Positions 44,235 through 54,075 of a stretch of DNA of 64,000 nt are shown piece after piece. How positions within the stretch are numbered: position 1 is the first letter of the stretch; the number at the start of each line of letters is the position of its first letter. The translations under genes were made by a program, and so were the position numbers. Under the pieces are notes generated by a model, which ran no database searches, was not told the origin of the DNA, and saw nothing but the letters and a program-made list of their open reading frames with translations. This DNA is from Sphingobium sp. 66-54 (GTDB lineage Bacteria > Pseudomonadota > Alphaproteobacteria > Sphingomonadales > Sphingomonadaceae), in contig MKWI01000014.1 of assembly GCA_001899715.1 (NCBI GenBank), positions 62,001-126,000 of the forward strand, written 5' to 3'.

Positions 44235-45301
44235 GCCGCTTTCCTCGGGTCGAGTGCGTCACGCGCAGCCTCGCCGATGAAGATCAGCAGCGAGAGCATC
44301 AGCGCCATCACCGCGAAGCCGGCGATGCCCAGCCATGGCGCCTGAAGATTGTTCTTCGCCTGATTGAGCAGCTCGCCGATCGAAGGCGAACCGCGCGGCA
44401 TGCCGAAGCCGAGGAAATCGAGCGCGGTCAGCACGGTGATCGAGCTGGAGAGAATGAACGGGAGGAAGGTGATGGTCGCCACCATCGCGTTGGGCAGGAT
44501 ATGGCGGACCATGATGGCGGCGTTGCCCAGCCCCAGCGCGCGGGCGGCGCGCACATAATCGAGATTGCGCGCGCGCAGGAACTCGGCACGGACGACATGG
44601 ACGAGCGCCATCCAGCTCACCAGCAACAGCACGCCGAGCAGGGTGAAGAAACCGGGCTGGAGGAAGCTGCTCATGATGATGAGCAGATAGAGCATCGGGA
44701 GGCTTTGCAGCACCTCGATGCCGCGCTGAAAGAGCAGGTCCGTCCAGCCACCGAAATAGCCCTGAATCGCCCCCGCCGCCACGCCGATCACCGCGCTGGC
44801 GAAGGTCAGCAGCAGGCCGAAGGTGACGGAGAGACGAAAGCCGTAAATGAGCTTGGCGAGCACGTCGCGCGCCTGATCGTCCGTGCCCAGCCAGTGCCGC
44901 GCGGAGGGCGCCGCCGGCGCGGTTTCGGGCAGGTCGTAATCGATCGTCGCGTGGCTATAGGGGATGAGCGGCCAGAGCGCCCGGCCGCCGCCCTCCTCGA
45001 TCATCGCGCGCACCGCCGGGTCGCGATAATCCGCCTCGGTCTCGAACACGCCGCCGAAGATGGTTTCGGGATAGGTATACAGCACCGGCGTATAAACCGC
45101 ACCGCGATAGATCATGAGGATCGGCTTGTCGTTGGCAATCAGCTCCGCGCCGAGGCTGAGTATATAGAGAGCAAGGAAGATCCACAGGCTCCAGTAGCCG
45201 CGCCGATTGGCCTTGAAGCTCGCCCAGCGCCGCCGCCCGAGCGGGCTCAGCCAGCGGCGGCGGCGCGGCGCGTCCCCCGCCACGGCCAGCTCCGCGTTCA
45301 T
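44231..45301 (-). CDS. yejE: Peptide ABC transporter permease (YejE)
   Basis: A 356-residue permease of the DppC/OppC type with an N-terminal membrane segment, a long periplasmic loop (about residues 70-135) and five further segments. The ABC-contact EAA-like loop is in [19 protein letters not shown]. It overlaps both neighbours by 4 nt. Confidence 0.92.
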   Translation of the reverse strand: MNAELAVAGDAPRRRRWLSPLGRRRWASFKANRRGYWSLWIFLALYILSLGAELIANDKPILMIYRGAVYTPVLYTYPETIFGGVFETEADYRDPAVRAMIEEGGGRALWPLIPYSHATIDYDLPETAPAAPSARHWLGTDDQARDVLAKLIYGFRLSVTFGLLLTFASAVIGVAAGAIQGYFGGWTDLLFQRGIEVLQSLPMLYLLIIMSSFLQPGFFTLLGVLLLVSWMALVHVVRAEFLRARNLDYVRAARALGLGNAAIMVRHILPNAMVATITFLPFILSSSITVLTALDFLGFGMPRGSPSIGELLNQAKNNLQAPWLGIAGFAVMALMLSLLIFIGEAARDALDPRKAA

Positions 45302-46377
45302 ACGTCGCGCCTCTCGAAGTCGATGCGCGGATCGACCAGCACATAAGCGATGTCGCCCAGCAGGTTGGCGACCAGCCCGAGCAGCGAGAAGATGAACAAA
45401 GCCGCGAGCATCACCGGATAATCGCGGTTGATCGTCGCCTCGAAGCCGAGCAGCCCCAGTCCATCGAGCGAGAAGATCACTTCGATCAGCAGCGAGGAGG
45501 TGAACAGCACACCGACGAACGCCGCCGGAAAGCCGGCGATGACGATCAGCATCGCGTTGCGGAACACATGGCCGTAGAGCACACCGCGCTCGGAGAGGCC
45601 CTTGGCCCTTGCGGTGATGACATATTGCTTGCCGATCTCATCGAGGATCGAATTGCGGGTAAGCATGGTGAGGTTGGCGAAGGCGCCGATCACCATCGCC
45701 GTCACCGGCAGGGTGATGTGCCAGAGATAATCGCCCACTTTGGCGAGCAGCGGCAGGTCCTGCCAGTTCTCGGAGACGAGCCCGCGCACCGGGAAGATGC
45801 TCCAGAAAGTGCCGCCGGCGAACAGCACGATCAGCAGCACCGCGAACAGGAAGCCGGGAATGGCGTAGCCCATCGTGACGAAGAAGCTGGTCCACGCATC
45901 GAACGGCGTGCCGGTGCGCACTGCCTTGCGGATGCCGAGCGGCAGGGCGACGAGATAGGTGATGAGCGTCGTCCACAGGCCGAGCGAGATCGACACCGGC
46001 AGCTTCTCGACGATGAGGTCGATGACCGGGCGGTCCTTGAAGTAACTGTTGCCGAACTGGAAGCGCGCAAAATCGCCGAGCATCTTGAGGTAGCGCTCGT
46101 GCACCGGCTTGTCGAAGCCGTAGAGCTTCTCCAGCTCTTTCACCATCTCCGGGTCCAGCTCGCCGGTGGGGGTGAGGCCGCCGCTGTCGCTGGTGTCCAT
46201 GCTGCCGCCGATCATCGCGGTGGCATCCACCGCCTGCCCGGAAAAGCGCGCCTGGATCTGCTCGATCGGTCCGCCGGGCACGAACTGGATGATGACGAAG
46301 CTGATCGTGACGATGCCGATCAGCGTCGGCACCATCAGCAGCAGGCGCCGCGCGATATAGCCCCAGAGCGCCGTCAT
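45298..46377 (-). CDS. yejB: Peptide ABC transporter permease (YejB)
   Basis: A 359-residue permease of the DppB/OppB type. It begins with a hydrophobic helix ([16 protein letters not shown]), followed by a large periplasmic loop and five more segments, with the EAA-like loop [13 protein letters not shown] 46377 is chosen because it overlaps the yejA stop (ATGA), as at the other junctions of this operon. Confidence 0.92.
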   Translation of the reverse strand: MTALWGYIARRLLLMVPTLIGIVTISFVIIQFVPGGPIEQIQARFSGQAVDATAMIGGSMDTSDSGGLTPTGELDPEMVKELEKLYGFDKPVHERYLKMLGDFARFQFGNSYFKDRPVIDLIVEKLPVSISLGLWTTLITYLVALPLGIRKAVRTGTPFDAWTSFFVTMGYAIPGFLFAVLLIVLFAGGTFWSIFPVRGLVSENWQDLPLLAKVGDYLWHITLPVTAMVIGAFANLTMLTRNSILDEIGKQYVITARAKGLSERGVLYGHVFRNAMLIVIAGFPAAFVGVLFTSSLLIEVIFSLDGLGLLGFEATINRDYPVMLAALFIFSLLGLVANLLGDIAYVLVDPRIDFERRDV

Positions 46378-48323
46378 TGGCCCCGCTCGCGCGCGAGTCT
46401 CGCGTCCTTCGCCGGGTCGATCCACCAGGTGTCGAGCGACGGGAAGGGGAACATGGAGCGCGGCTGCGCCTCCAGCCTGCCGAAGCGGTCCCAGTATGTG
46501 ATCGGGATTTCGCCCAGCGGCGCGGGATACATGTGCTGGAACGGAATGGCGTAATAATTCCACAGCAAGATGCGGTCGAGCGCGCGCATCGCATCGACCA
46601 CGGTCGTGCGGTCCCTCGCGCCGACCACAGCCGCGATCATCGCATCGACGGCGGGATTCTTGACGCCGGGGTAGTTGAGTTGCTGCGGCATGTCCGCCGC
46701 CTTGCTGCCCCACATCAGCGCGATCCCCGCGCTCGGCGTCTCGGCCGTGGGAAACAGCGGCGTGGCGGCGAGCAGGTCGTAATCGTAAGTGCGCGTCCGG
46801 TGGCGGAACTGCGCACTATCGAACGCGCGGAAATTGACGGCGATGCCGAGCCGCCGGGCATTCTCGATGAACAGCGACACCTGCCGGTCGACCAGCGGCG
46901 AATAAGCGACAAGCTGGAGCGCCACCGGCGCGCCGGTGCGCTTGTCGCGCAGCGTGCCGTCGACGATACGATAGCCGGCCGCACGCAGGATCGCCGCCGC
47001 CTTGACGAGATTGGCGCGGCGATTGGTCCAGCTCCCGCCCACCGGCAGGCCCGGGGGCGTGGTGAACACCTCCGGCGGCACCTGCGCGCGCACCGTCTCC
47101 AGCAGGGCGCGCTCGCCCGGCCCCGGCAGCCCGGTGGCGGCGAACTCACTGTTGGAGAAGAAGCTGGTCAGCCGGCCATGATAGCCGTTCAGCAGCACCC
47201 GGCGCGTCCATTCGAAATCATAGGCGAGCATCAGCGCGCGGCGTACCTCGCGATCGGCGAGGAACGGCCGCCGCATATTCATCACCAGCCCGAGATAATA
47301 AGCCGCATTGTCGTAGGGAATCGCCCCGCGCTTGATCCAGCCCGCGCGGAAAGCGGCCAGCTTCGCCTCGCCGGGCCAGCGCGCGGCGCCGGTCTCGAAC
47401 CGCAGGTCGGAATTGCCCGAGAGGAACGATTCATAGGCGACCTGCTGATCGCGGAAGAAGTCGTTGCGGATGATGTCGAAATTGTAGCGGCCCTTGTTGA
47501 TCGGCAGGTCCTTCGCCCAATAGTCCTTGACGCGCTCCAGCTCGAACCAGCGCCCCTGGCTGAACCGGCCGATCTTGTATGGCCCGCTGCCGAGCGGCGG
47601 CTCAAGCGTGGCCGCCTCGACGCTGCGGTGGGCATAGAAATGCCGGGGCAGCAACCACATGTCCATGATGACGGTGGGCAGCGTGGGGTTGTTCTTCTGG
47701 TTGAAATAGATGCGCACGCTGCGCGGCCCGGTCTTCTCCGTCCGTGCGACAACGGCGGCGACCCGCTTGAGGCCCGGCGTCACCAGCCCCTTCGCGGCTT
47801 CGATGGTGAAGATCACGTCCTCCACCGTGATCGGCTTGCCGTCATGCCAGCGCGCGCGCGGATCGAGATGGAACTCGACCCAGGAGAGGTCGCGCGGATA
47901 GCTCACCGATTGCGCCACCAGCGCGTAGCGTGAGGCCGGCTCATCCAGCGCGCGCCGCATCAGCGTATCGTAGATCGACACCAGACCCAGCGGGGCGGTG
48001 CCCATCAGGCTCATCAGGTTGAGGCTGTCGAAACTGCCCGAGCGCGTCTCCGCATAGCGATAGGTGCCGCCCTTGGGCGCCTTCGGATTGGCATAGTCGA
48101 GATGCTTGAAATCGGCGGGATATTTGAGCGTGCCGAACACCGCATAGCCGTAGCTGGTGACGATGTCCGGCCGGCCCTGCACCGCCTCGACGCCGGAGGC
48201 CGTGAGCATCAGCACCAGCGGCAGGACCAGCAGACTGGACGCATGGCAGAGGCGGGCGAGCAAGCGCCGGGTGGCGCGAAGCAGCGCACCGCTGGTCTCC
48301 CTTGGCGGGATCGCCGTCCTCAT
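46374..48323 (-). CDS. yejA: Peptide ABC transporter substrate-binding protein (YejA)
   Basis: A 649-residue family 5 solute-binding protein. A long N-terminal signal has its hydrophobic part at residues 31-46. [13 protein letters not shown] and [12 protein letters not shown] are diagnostic for the YejA branch. It would deliver peptides to YejBEF. It is the first gene of the operon; the promoter should lie in the 48324-48621 gap shared with otsB. Confidence 0.92.
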   Translation of the reverse strand: MRTAIPPRETSGALLRATRRLLARLCHASSLLVLPLVLMLTASGVEAVQGRPDIVTSYGYAVFGTLKYPADFKHLDYANPKAPKGGTYRYAETRSGSFDSLNLMSLMGTAPLGLVSIYDTLMRRALDEPASRYALVAQSVSYPRDLSWVEFHLDPRARWHDGKPITVEDVIFTIEAAKGLVTPGLKRVAAVVARTEKTGPRSVRIYFNQKNNPTLPTVIMDMWLLPRHFYAHRSVEAATLEPPLGSGPYKIGRFSQGRWFELERVKDYWAKDLPINKGRYNFDIIRNDFFRDQQVAYESFLSGNSDLRFETGAARWPGEAKLAAFRAGWIKRGAIPYDNAAYYLGLVMNMRRPFLADREVRRALMLAYDFEWTRRVLLNGYHGRLTSFFSNSEFAATGLPGPGERALLETVRAQVPPEVFTTPPGLPVGGSWTNRRANLVKAAAILRAAGYRIVDGTLRDKRTGAPVALQLVAYSPLVDRQVSLFIENARRLGIAVNFRAFDSAQFRHRTRTYDYDLLAATPLFPTAETPSAGIALMWGSKAADMPQQLNYPGVKNPAVDAMIAAVVGARDRTTVVDAMRALDRILLWNYYAIPFQHMYPAPLGEIPITYWDRFGRLEAQPRSMFPFPSLDTWWIDPAKDARLARERGQ

Positions 48324-48621
48324 CGCCTCCTGCCGGCGGCATCAACCGCCGCTCCCCTTGTCGATCCGCCGGTTCTTCTGCCGATTCGGCGCAATGTATC
48401 GCCTCGACCGCTGGCGAACAATTCGAACAGTATCTATTTGCGCTCCGCTCATCGCGATCGCGGAATTGGCGTCCCGGCGTTGACAGGCAGGCGCGTGGCG
48501 GCCAGTCTGGCCGCATCGCCACGCGAGCCGCAGCGCGCATGAAGCGCCGGGAACGCCTTCGCATCCCGACGCGTTCCGGGAGCGAAATCCGGGAAAAAAT
48601 CAAGCAAAGGGGGAAAGCACG

Positions 48622-49374
48622 ATCGCTGACCTATCCCATATCGGTTTCGACACACCTCCGCTGGAGGATCTGACCACAAGCAGCCTGTTCCTCGATCTGG
48701 ACGGGACAATGCTGGACCTGATCGACCGGCCCGAGCTGGTGGTTGCCGACGCGCCGTTGCGCGCGCTGCTTATGCGCCTCGGCGAACGGCTGGAAGGGCG
48801 GCTCGCCATCGTCAGTGGCCGCTCCATCGCGCAGATGGACGCCATCCTCGGCCCGGTCGCGCGGCATCTCGCCCTCTCCGGCAGCCACGGCAGCGAGCAT
48901 CGCTGGCAGGGCGTGGACGCCCACCCGATCCGCCCGCCATCGCTCGACGAGGCACAGGCACGCTTCCGGGATTTCGCGGAGGCACACGCTGGCGTACTGG
49001 TAGAGGACAAGAGCTTCGGCGTCGCGCTCCATTACCGCATGGCGCCGGACGCCGAAGCGGAGGCGGAGGCGCTGGCGGCGACGCTTGCCGAGCAGCTCGA
49101 CCTCCAGTTCCAGCCCGGCAAGATGATGGCCGAGCTGCGTCTGCCCGGCGGTGACAAGGGCAAGGCTGTGCACACCTTGATGGGCCGCGCGCCGATGGCC
49201 GGCACCAAGCCATGGTTCGTCGGCGACGACGCGACGGACGAAGCGGGCTTCGCCGCCGCCCACGCGCTGGGTGGCGCCGGCGTGCTGGTCGGCAAGCGCC
49301 GGCCGACCGCCGCGCTCTATGCGCTGCCCGATCCGGCGGCGGTGCGGCACTGGCTCGAAGGGCTGCTGGCATGA
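48622..49374 (+). CDS. otsB: Trehalose-6-phosphate phosphatase, apparently lacking a canonical start codon
   Basis: A HAD phosphatase that removes phosphate from trehalose-6-phosphate. The catalytic D-L-D-G-T motif (48694-48708) lies just upstream of the first in-frame ATG (48709), so that ATG cannot be the true start. The frame is open back to a stop at 48481 with no ATG, GTG or TTG. GGGGGA (48609-48614) precedes ACG 48619 and ATC 48622, giving about 250 residues, the family length. The start is therefore non-canonical or the sequence has an error. Other motifs are S-G-R-S-I near residue 66 and G-D-D-A-T-D-E near residue 202. The stop overlaps the GH15 start. Confidence 0.8.
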   Translation: MADLSHIGFDTPPLEDLTTSSLFLDLDGTMLDLIDRPELVVADAPLRALLMRLGERLEGRLAIVSGRSIAQMDAILGPVARHLALSGSHGSEHRWQGVDAHPIRPPSLDEAQARFRDFAEAHAGVLVEDKSFGVALHYRMAPDAEAEAEALAATLAEQLDLQFQPGKMMAELRLPGGDKGKAVHTLMGRAPMAGTKPWFVGDDATDEAGFAAAHALGGAGVLVGKRRPTAALYALPDPAAVRHWLEGLLA

Positions 49375-51167
49375 CCGCGACGCTCGACCTCTGGCCCATC
49401 GGCAACTGCCAGGTCTCGGCGCTGGTCGACCGCGCCGGGCGGTTCGTGTGGGGCTGCGTGCCGCGCGTCGATGGCGATCCAGCCTTCTCTTCGCTGCTCG
49501 ATCCCGCCCCGCGCGCGGGCGAGGGCGCGCGCGGCTTCTGGGAGATTGACCTGGAGGACTGCGTCGAGACCCGCCAGCACTATGTCCGCAACACGCCGGT
49601 GCTGGTGACGCACCACCGCGACAATGCCGGCAATGCCGTCGAGATCATCGACTTCTGCCCGCGCTTCTGGCGCAACGGCCGCATGTATCGCCCCGTCGCC
49701 TTCGCGCGGATCGTCCGCCCGGTGGAAGGATCGCCGCGCATCCGCGTGCGGCTGCGCCCATCGCGCGACTGGGGCGCGAAGGACCCGGAGCGCACACGCG
49801 GCAGCAACCATATCCGCTACCTGCTCGGCAGCATGACGCTGCGGCTCACCACCACCGCGCCAGTCGGCTGGATCGAGGACGAGCGGCTGTTCCGCGTCGA
49901 GCGGCCGCTGCATTTCTTCCTCGGCCCGGACGAGAGCTTTTCCGACGACCTGCGCCCGGCGCTGGACACCATGCACGACCGCACGGTGCGCGAGTGGCAG
50001 AATTGGGTGCGCGGTCTCGCCACGCCATTCGAGTGGCAGGACGCGGTGATCCGCGCCGCCATCACGCTCAAGCTCTGCCAGCATGAGGAAACCGGCGCCA
50101 TCGTCGCGGCGCTGACCAGCTCCATCCCCGAGCACGCCGACAGCGGGCGCAACTGGGACTATCGCTACTGCTGGATCCGCGACGCTTATTACACGGTGCA
50201 GGCGCTCAATCGGCTCGGCGCGCTGGACGTGCTGGAGGGCTATCTCGAATATCTGCGCAACATCGTCGACAACGCCAGGGGCGGCCATATCCAGCCGCTT
50301 TACGGCGTCGGCGGCGAGGCGACACTGACCGAATGGATCGTGCCCGGCCTCGCCGGCTATCGCGGCATGGGGCCAGTGCGCGCCGGCAACCAGGCGTTCG
50401 AGCAGGTGCAGCACGACGCCTACGGCCAGATCGTCCTCTCCAACACGCAGAGCTTTTTCGACCAGCGCCTGTTCCGCAGGAGCGGTGTGGACGATTTCAA
50501 CGCGCTGGAGACGGTCGGCGAGCGCGCCTGGACGGTGCATGACGAGCCCGACGCCGGGCTGTGGGAGTTGCGCACCAAGGCCAATGTCCACACTTACTCC
50601 GCCGCCATGTGCTGGGCGGCGTGCGACCGGCTGGCCAATGCCGCCACCGCGCTCGGCCTGCCCCGCCGCGCCGCCTTCTGGCAGGAGCGGGCCGATACGA
50701 TCCACGCCACCATCGAGCGCTCGGCCTGGCGCAAGGAGAGCCAGCGCATGTCCGCCACCTTCGGCGGCGACGATCTCGATGCCAGCATCCTGCAACTGCT
50801 GGAACTGCGCTTCTTCGCTCCCAATGATCCGCGCTTCGCCACCACGCTGGCGGCGCTGGAAGCCGGGCTGCGGCGCGGCAGCAACATGCTGCGCTACGCC
50901 ACCGAGGACGATTTCGGCCTGCCCAGGACCGCCTTCAATTTCTGCACCTTCTGGCTTATAGAGGCTCTGCACGCCACCGGCCGGACCGCCGAAGCGCGCA
51001 ACCTTCTGGAGGAAATGCTGAGCCGCCGCACCGCCGCCGGCCTGCTCTCGGAAGACATCGACCCCGTGACCGGGGAATTGTGGGGCAACTACCCCCAGAC
51101 CTACTCGCTTGTCGGCCTCATCAACTGCGCCGTGCTGCTGAGCAAACCATGGAGCGCTATCCGATGA
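49371..51167 (+). CDS. Glycoside hydrolase family 15 protein (glucoamylase/trehalase-like)
   Basis: A 598-residue protein with an N-terminal beta-sandwich domain (residues 1-220) and an (alpha/alpha)6 barrel. G-R-N-W-D-Y-R-Y-C-W-I-R-D-A near residue 261 and L-L-S-E-D-I-D near residue 560 are GH15 hallmarks. There is no signal peptide, so it is cytoplasmic. Bacterial GH15 genes between otsB and otsA often encode trehalases or enzymes controlling the trehalose pool. Overlaps of 4 nt on both sides couple it to the trehalose synthesis genes. Confidence 0.88.
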   Translation: MTATLDLWPIGNCQVSALVDRAGRFVWGCVPRVDGDPAFSSLLDPAPRAGEGARGFWEIDLEDCVETRQHYVRNTPVLVTHHRDNAGNAVEIIDFCPRFWRNGRMYRPVAFARIVRPVEGSPRIRVRLRPSRDWGAKDPERTRGSNHIRYLLGSMTLRLTTTAPVGWIEDERLFRVERPLHFFLGPDESFSDDLRPALDTMHDRTVREWQNWVRGLATPFEWQDAVIRAAITLKLCQHEETGAIVAALTSSIPEHADSGRNWDYRYCWIRDAYYTVQALNRLGALDVLEGYLEYLRNIVDNARGGHIQPLYGVGGEATLTEWIVPGLAGYRGMGPVRAGNQAFEQVQHDAYGQIVLSNTQSFFDQRLFRRSGVDDFNALETVGERAWTVHDEPDAGLWELRTKANVHTYSAAMCWAACDRLANAATALGLPRRAAFWQERADTIHATIERSAWRKESQRMSATFGGDDLDASILQLLELRFFAPNDPRFATTLAALEAGLRRGSNMLRYATEDDFGLPRTAFNFCTFWLIEALHATGRTAEARNLLEEMLSRRTAAGLLSEDIDPVTGELWGNYPQTYSLVGLINCAVLLSKPWSAIR

Positions 51168-52645
51168 CTCGCCTCATCGTCATATCCAACCGCGTCAGCC
51201 CGCCGGACGGCGAGGGCAAGAGCAATCAGGGCGGTCTCGCCGTCGCGCTCTCCTCCGCGCTGCGCGAGACCAACGGCATCTGGTTCGGCTGGTCGGGCAA
51301 CGAGATCGACGAGTTCACCGGCCAGATCAACCTCTCCCGCGCGGACGGCGTCACCACCGCGACTATCGACCTCGAAGCGCAGGACGTGGAGGAATATTAT
51401 AACGGCTTTGCCAACCGCACGCTCTGGCCGCTGTTCCACGACCGCACCGACCTCGCCGAGTTCGAGCGCGGCTTCGCGGGCGGCTATGCGCGCGTCAACG
51501 ATCGCTTCGCCGAGACGCTGCTGCCGCTAATCGCGCCGGACGACGACATCTGGGTGCATGATTATCACCTGATCCCGCTCGGCCGGGAATTGCGGCAGCG
51601 CGGCGTGCGCAACCGCACCGCCTTCTTCCTCCACACGCCCTGGCCGGTGCTGCGGCTGCTCATCGCCCTGCCCAGCCACCGCCAACTCGTCGAGACGCTG
51701 TTCGCCTATGACCTCATCGGCTTCCAGTGCCAGACATGGCTGGACAGCTTCCTTCATTATGTGCGTGAACAGTTCCCCGAGGCAGTGGTGGACGAGCAGG
51801 GCACCATCGCCATCGACGGGCGGCAGGTGCGCGTCATCGCCTGCCCGATCGGCATCGACGCGCAGGAGTTCAAGGCCAGCGCCGCGAGCGCCGAGGCGGA
51901 GGAGGCGCGGCGGGCGCTGCTGGGCACGCTCGACGGGCGCAAGCTCATCATGGGCGTCGACCGGCTCGATTATTCCAAGGGGCTGGAGCAGCGCTTCAAC
52001 GGCTATGAGCGGCTGCTGCTCGATCATCCCGATTATCAGGAAGGCGTCTCGCTGCTCCAGATCGCCCCGCCCTCGCGCGAGGACGTGGTGAGCTATCAGG
52101 ATATCCGCAAGCAGCTTGAGGCACTCTCCGGCCACATCAACGGCGAGTTCGCCACCGCCTTCTGGGTGCCGCTGCGCTACGTCAATCGCGGTTATGACCG
52201 CACCTCGCTCGCCGGCATGTATCGCGCCGCCAGCGTCGGGCTGGTGACGCCGCTGCGCGACGGCATGAATCTCGTCGCCAAGGAATATGTGGCAGCGCAG
52301 GACCCGGCGGACCCCGGCGTGCTCGTCCTCTCGCGCTTCGCCGGCGCGGCCGAGCAGATGGCTGCCGCGCTGCTGGTCAACCCGTTCAGCCCCGAGGAGC
52401 TCTCCGACGCGCTGGGGCAGGCCCTGCGCATGCCGCTGGAGGAGCGCAAGGCCCGCTGGCATGCGCTGATGGAATCGGTCGAGCGGCAGGACGTGCGCTG
52501 GTGGCTGCGGCGCTTCCTCGACGCGCTGCACGGCAAGGCGATCGAGCCGGTGATGATGCCCGCGGCTTCTCCCCCCAATGGCGGCGATCGGGGCGCGGAG
52601 AGCCGGCCCGCGCCGGCCGCGCGCTTCGTTGCCCAGAACGACTGA
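51164..52645 (+). CDS. otsA: Trehalose-6-phosphate synthase
   Basis: A 493-residue GT20 glycosyltransferase making trehalose-6-phosphate from UDP-glucose and glucose-6-phosphate. V-H-D-Y-H-L-I-P-L near residue 129, G-V-D-R-L-D-Y-S-K-G-L near residue 264 and L-R-D-G-M-N-L-V-A-K-E-Y near residue 365 are family motifs. ATG 51164 overlaps the GH15 stop; an ATG at 51149 would add five residues. It is the last gene of the otsB-GH15-otsA operon, which serves osmotic and desiccation tolerance. Confidence 0.95.
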   Translation: MTRLIVISNRVSPPDGEGKSNQGGLAVALSSALRETNGIWFGWSGNEIDEFTGQINLSRADGVTTATIDLEAQDVEEYYNGFANRTLWPLFHDRTDLAEFERGFAGGYARVNDRFAETLLPLIAPDDDIWVHDYHLIPLGRELRQRGVRNRTAFFLHTPWPVLRLLIALPSHRQLVETLFAYDLIGFQCQTWLDSFLHYVREQFPEAVVDEQGTIAIDGRQVRVIACPIGIDAQEFKASAASAEAEEARRALLGTLDGRKLIMGVDRLDYSKGLEQRFNGYERLLLDHPDYQEGVSLLQIAPPSREDVVSYQDIRKQLEALSGHINGEFATAFWVPLRYVNRGYDRTSLAGMYRAASVGLVTPLRDGMNLVAKEYVAAQDPADPGVLVLSRFAGAAEQMAAALLVNPFSPEELSDALGQALRMPLEERKARWHALMESVERQDVRWWLRRFLDALHGKAIEPVMMPAASPPNGGDRGAESRPAPAARFVAQND

Positions 52646-52667
52646 CCCCCAAGGGGTGGGGTTCACC

Positions 52668-53951
52668 TCAATCCGACGGCCCGTTGGCCAGCTTCGCTTT
52701 TGCAAACGCCAGCACGCACAGCGCGCAGGCGGCCACGGGCATCAGTAGCGCGAGGAAGAAGCCGCCGCTCGACACCTGCCTGCCGATCAGCCACGCGCCC
52801 GCCATCGGCCCCGCCATGGCGCCGAGCCGGGCCACCGTGACGGCGAGGCCGATGCCGGCGGAGAGCATCGCCTTGGGGTAGATGTTCGCCGCGACCGCCG
52901 GCAGCGCGATATGGGCGCCGCCCACCCCCGCGCCGATCAGCAGCAGGAGCACGCCCCAGCGCATCGGATCGGGCGCGACGAACGCCAGCACGACCAGCCC
53001 CAGCGCCACCGCGCCATAGCCGGTGAGCAGCGCGCCGTTGGTGCGGTGCCGGTCGATCTGCACCGCTAGCAGCAAACCGCCGAACAGCCCGCCAAGCTGC
53101 ACAGCCGAGGCCAGCAGCGAGGCGGATTCAAACGCGAAACCGCTGGTCTGGAGGATGGTCGGCAGCCAACTGCTCAGCATGTACATGGTCAGCGCGTTGA
53201 AGCAGAACAGGCCGGAGAAGATCGCGGTGCGCAGGCGCAACCCCTTGCCGAGCGGAGCGAGCACCGGAATGTCCGTCCAGTGCCAGCGGCGGCGCGTGGC
53301 GGGCTCCGCCGGTGCTTTCGGCTCCGGCATGGGGAGCTGGCGCAGAAAGAGCGCCACCAGCACGGTGACGGCGATCATCAACGTCGCGGGCACATAGAAG
53401 CTTGCCTGCCAGCCATAGGCGTTGGTCAGCACCGGCACGACGATCCCCGCCCCCGCCGCGCCGACCGGGATGCCGCAGGAGACCAAAGTCATCACGCTCG
53501 CCCGCCGCTCGGCCGGCACCACCTGCGCGAGGATGGCGAGCACATTGGGCAGGCAGGCGCCCAGCCCGGTGCCGGTGACGAGCCGCCACCAGAAAAGCTG
53601 CGTGACCGAAGCCGACCAGGCGGTGCCGAGCGTGGCGAGCGCGATGACGGCAAGCGAGACCACCGTGGTCAGCCGCCGCCCGAGCCTGTCGCCCAGCGGC
53701 GCGAAGAAGAAGGCGCCGATGCCGAGCCCGATCACCACGGCGGAGAGCGCCGGGCCGAAGCTCGCCGGCGCAACGCCCCAAAGCTGCGAGACCTGCGGCA
53801 CGATGAGCGGCATCGCGCCGATGTCGTAGCCGTCGATCACCATGATCGCGACGCTGAGGATGCCGACGATGATGAGTTGAGGCAGCGTGGCGGGTGGCGT
53901 TGTCTCCACGCGGGCCACCCCGTCCGCAACGATGTCCGCCGATCCGCTCAT
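52668..53951 (-). CDS. MFS transporter, aromatic acid:H+ symporter (AAHS) type
   Basis: A 427-residue transporter with 12 predicted membrane segments. D-G-Y-D-I-G-A-M-P in the first helix matches the DGxD motif of PcaK/BenK-type carriers for aromatic acids, and G-D-R-L-G-R-R is the loop 2-3 motif. It is convergent with otsA, 22 nt away. The substrate cannot be named, but an aromatic carboxylate is likely from the family. Confidence 0.85.
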   Translation of the reverse strand: MSGSADIVADGVARVETTPPATLPQLIIVGILSVAIMVIDGYDIGAMPLIVPQVSQLWGVAPASFGPALSAVVIGLGIGAFFFAPLGDRLGRRLTTVVSLAVIALATLGTAWSASVTQLFWWRLVTGTGLGACLPNVLAILAQVVPAERRASVMTLVSCGIPVGAAGAGIVVPVLTNAYGWQASFYVPATLMIAVTVLVALFLRQLPMPEPKAPAEPATRRRWHWTDIPVLAPLGKGLRLRTAIFSGLFCFNALTMYMLSSWLPTILQTSGFAFESASLLASAVQLGGLFGGLLLAVQIDRHRTNGALLTGYGAVALGLVVLAFVAPDPMRWGVLLLLIGAGVGGAHIALPAVAANIYPKAMLSAGIGLAVTVARLGAMAGPMAGAWLIGRQVSSGGFFLALLMPVAACALCVLAFAKAKLANGPSD

Positions 53952-53983
53952 GCCTCTCCCCCGATGGCTGATTTCACGGCATC

Positions 53984-54060
53984 GCGCTCCTGCGAAAGCA
54001 GGAGCCCAGGGCCCAGCCGCGGTGCCCTATCGCCCTGGGCTCCTGCTTTCGCAGGAGCGC
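53984..54060. repeat. Perfect 29-bp inverted repeat (best copy of the REP-like family)
   Basis: Arms 53984-54012 and 54032-54060 are exact reverse complements (29 of 29) around a 19-nt loop. Each arm itself contains the CTCCTGC/GCAGGAG palindrome. It lies between the minus-strand GMC oxidoreductase and MFS genes. Confidence 0.8.
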
Positions 54061-54075
54061 TTGCGGCGCCATTTC

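Noticed and set aside
46377..47933. 518-codon open frame on the plus strand
   Set aside because: It is antisense to yejA and has no family resemblance.
32464..54060. CRISPR array made of the CTCCTGC/GCAGGAG repeats
   Set aside because: The units are dispersed, inverted and irregularly spaced, with no spacers or cas genes; they are REP-like elements.
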